Below, piece by piece: positions 44,067 to 44,367 of a stretch of 44,367 nucleotides of DNA; the stretch's first letter is position 1, and each line of letters starts with the position of its first letter. The notes below the pieces were generated by a model. The model saw nothing but the letters and a program-made list of their open reading frames with translations. It made no database searches and was not told the origin of the DNA. This DNA is from Oxalobacteraceae bacterium. GTDB lineage: Bacteria > Pseudomonadota > Gammaproteobacteria > Burkholderiales > Burkholderiaceae_D. A program made the translations under genes and the position numbers. The stretch is taken from positions 1-44,367 of the forward strand of contig JANXTY010000064.1 of the NCBI GenBank assembly GCA_025352145.1, given 5' to 3'.

Positions 44067-44085
44067 GGTTCTGTCGCATTAACTT
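44067..44085 (+). repeat. 19-bp direct repeat / insertion-sequence end
   Basis: Identical to 37869-37887 in the same orientation. Here it forms the outer edge of the transposase fragment extending to the right end of the window. Confidence 0.8.
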
Positions 44086-44367
44086 TCCAAAAGGCGAATT
44101 GATGCAAAAACTGATTTTCACACTGCCACCGGGAGGACAAATCCGCCCAGCGTAAGGGGTACCTTTAGCGCTTTGTAATTGGATGGTGCGATCATATAAA
44201 ACGCCCTCATTGCTGGCACAAAGGGCAACCGGGTTGTCTTTGATAGGAACATAAATGAGCGTTGATTTCATTCGCGTGATCACTGTGCTGCCATACCGTT
44301 GGAACCTATCGTCCCAAAAACGGCCATCGATAAATGCACGATCAACGACATGAATGGCGTTTTTGGT
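44067..44367 (-). pseudogene. Partial IS transposase (IS4-like DDE), runs off the window
   Basis: On the minus strand the right window edge encodes NAIHVVDRAFIDGRFWDDRF then QRYGSTVITRMKSTLIYVPI, KDNPVALCASNEGVLYDRTI and QLQSAKGTPYAG. The VVDRAFIDGRFWDDRF pattern resembles the second catalytic Asp region of IS4-type transposases. Immediately after, the coding sense appears to be lost and the 19-bp end follows at 44067-44085. It is either the C-terminal part of a broken element or one with an internal deletion; the rest lies outside the window. Confidence 0.65.

Overview
The window looks like a chromosomal stretch of a betaproteobacterium. A Burkholderiales/Oxalobacteraceae-type soil or plant-associated organism is my inference from protein style (TonB-Xanth-Caul receptor, OprB-type porin, secreted GH28 polygalacturonase, Burkholderia-like lipase chaperone) and moderate GC; no rRNA or other taxonomic marker is present. 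Ordinary metabolic and transport genes alternate with mobile-element debris. No tRNA, rRNA or CRISPR array was seen.

Region 1 (199-13403) is mostly housekeeping. It holds a cell-surface signalling unit (ECF sigma factor, FecR-like regulator, TonB receptor with an N-terminal signalling domain), a CorA Mg transporter, alanine dehydrogenase, a NarL-type two-component pair, an S41-like lipoprotein and an unrecognised secreted protein.

Region 2 (about 13559-26119) is accessory. A Tn3-family transposase gene is preceded by a 38-bp GGGG-starting terminal-repeat-like sequence and followed by a convergent membrane-anchored protein with a HEPN-type Rx4H motif. Next, on the minus strand, is a tight three-gene cassette: an N6-adenine DNA methyltransferase with a fused HsdS-like target-recognition region, a P-loop ATPase with zinc ribbon and helix-hairpin-helix, and a soluble HEPN-like protein. 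No restriction endonuclease is present. This cassette, bracketed by Tn3-type end sequences, is the best candidate here for an undescribed defence or conflict system. To its right are a second 38-bp Tn3-type end, unexplained inverted repeats, and a compact operon of small genes (HigA-like, a small conserved-looking protein, AbrB-like, a HAD phosphatase, two unknowns) divergent from a small XRE regulator. A KfrA-like coiled-coil DNA-binding protein and a 58-codon orphan ORF follow.

Region 3 (26265-33086) is a complete three-gene heavy-metal RND efflux operon followed by a tyrosine recombinase.

Region 4 (33346-38479) is decaying and mixed: an Rhs fragment, a lipase-chaperone pseudogene with two frameshifts, an intact FadR-type regulator, a small charged secreted protein, an intact polygalacturonase and a twice-frameshifted IS66 remnant.

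Region 5 (38621-43980) is a cation-homeostasis block: an OprB-type porin in an operon with an Nramp-type transporter, a CDF exporter coupled to an SmtB-type ArsR repressor, and a divergent CaCA exchanger. The window ends inside an IS-type transposase fragment whose outer 19 bp also occurs beside the IS66 remnant.
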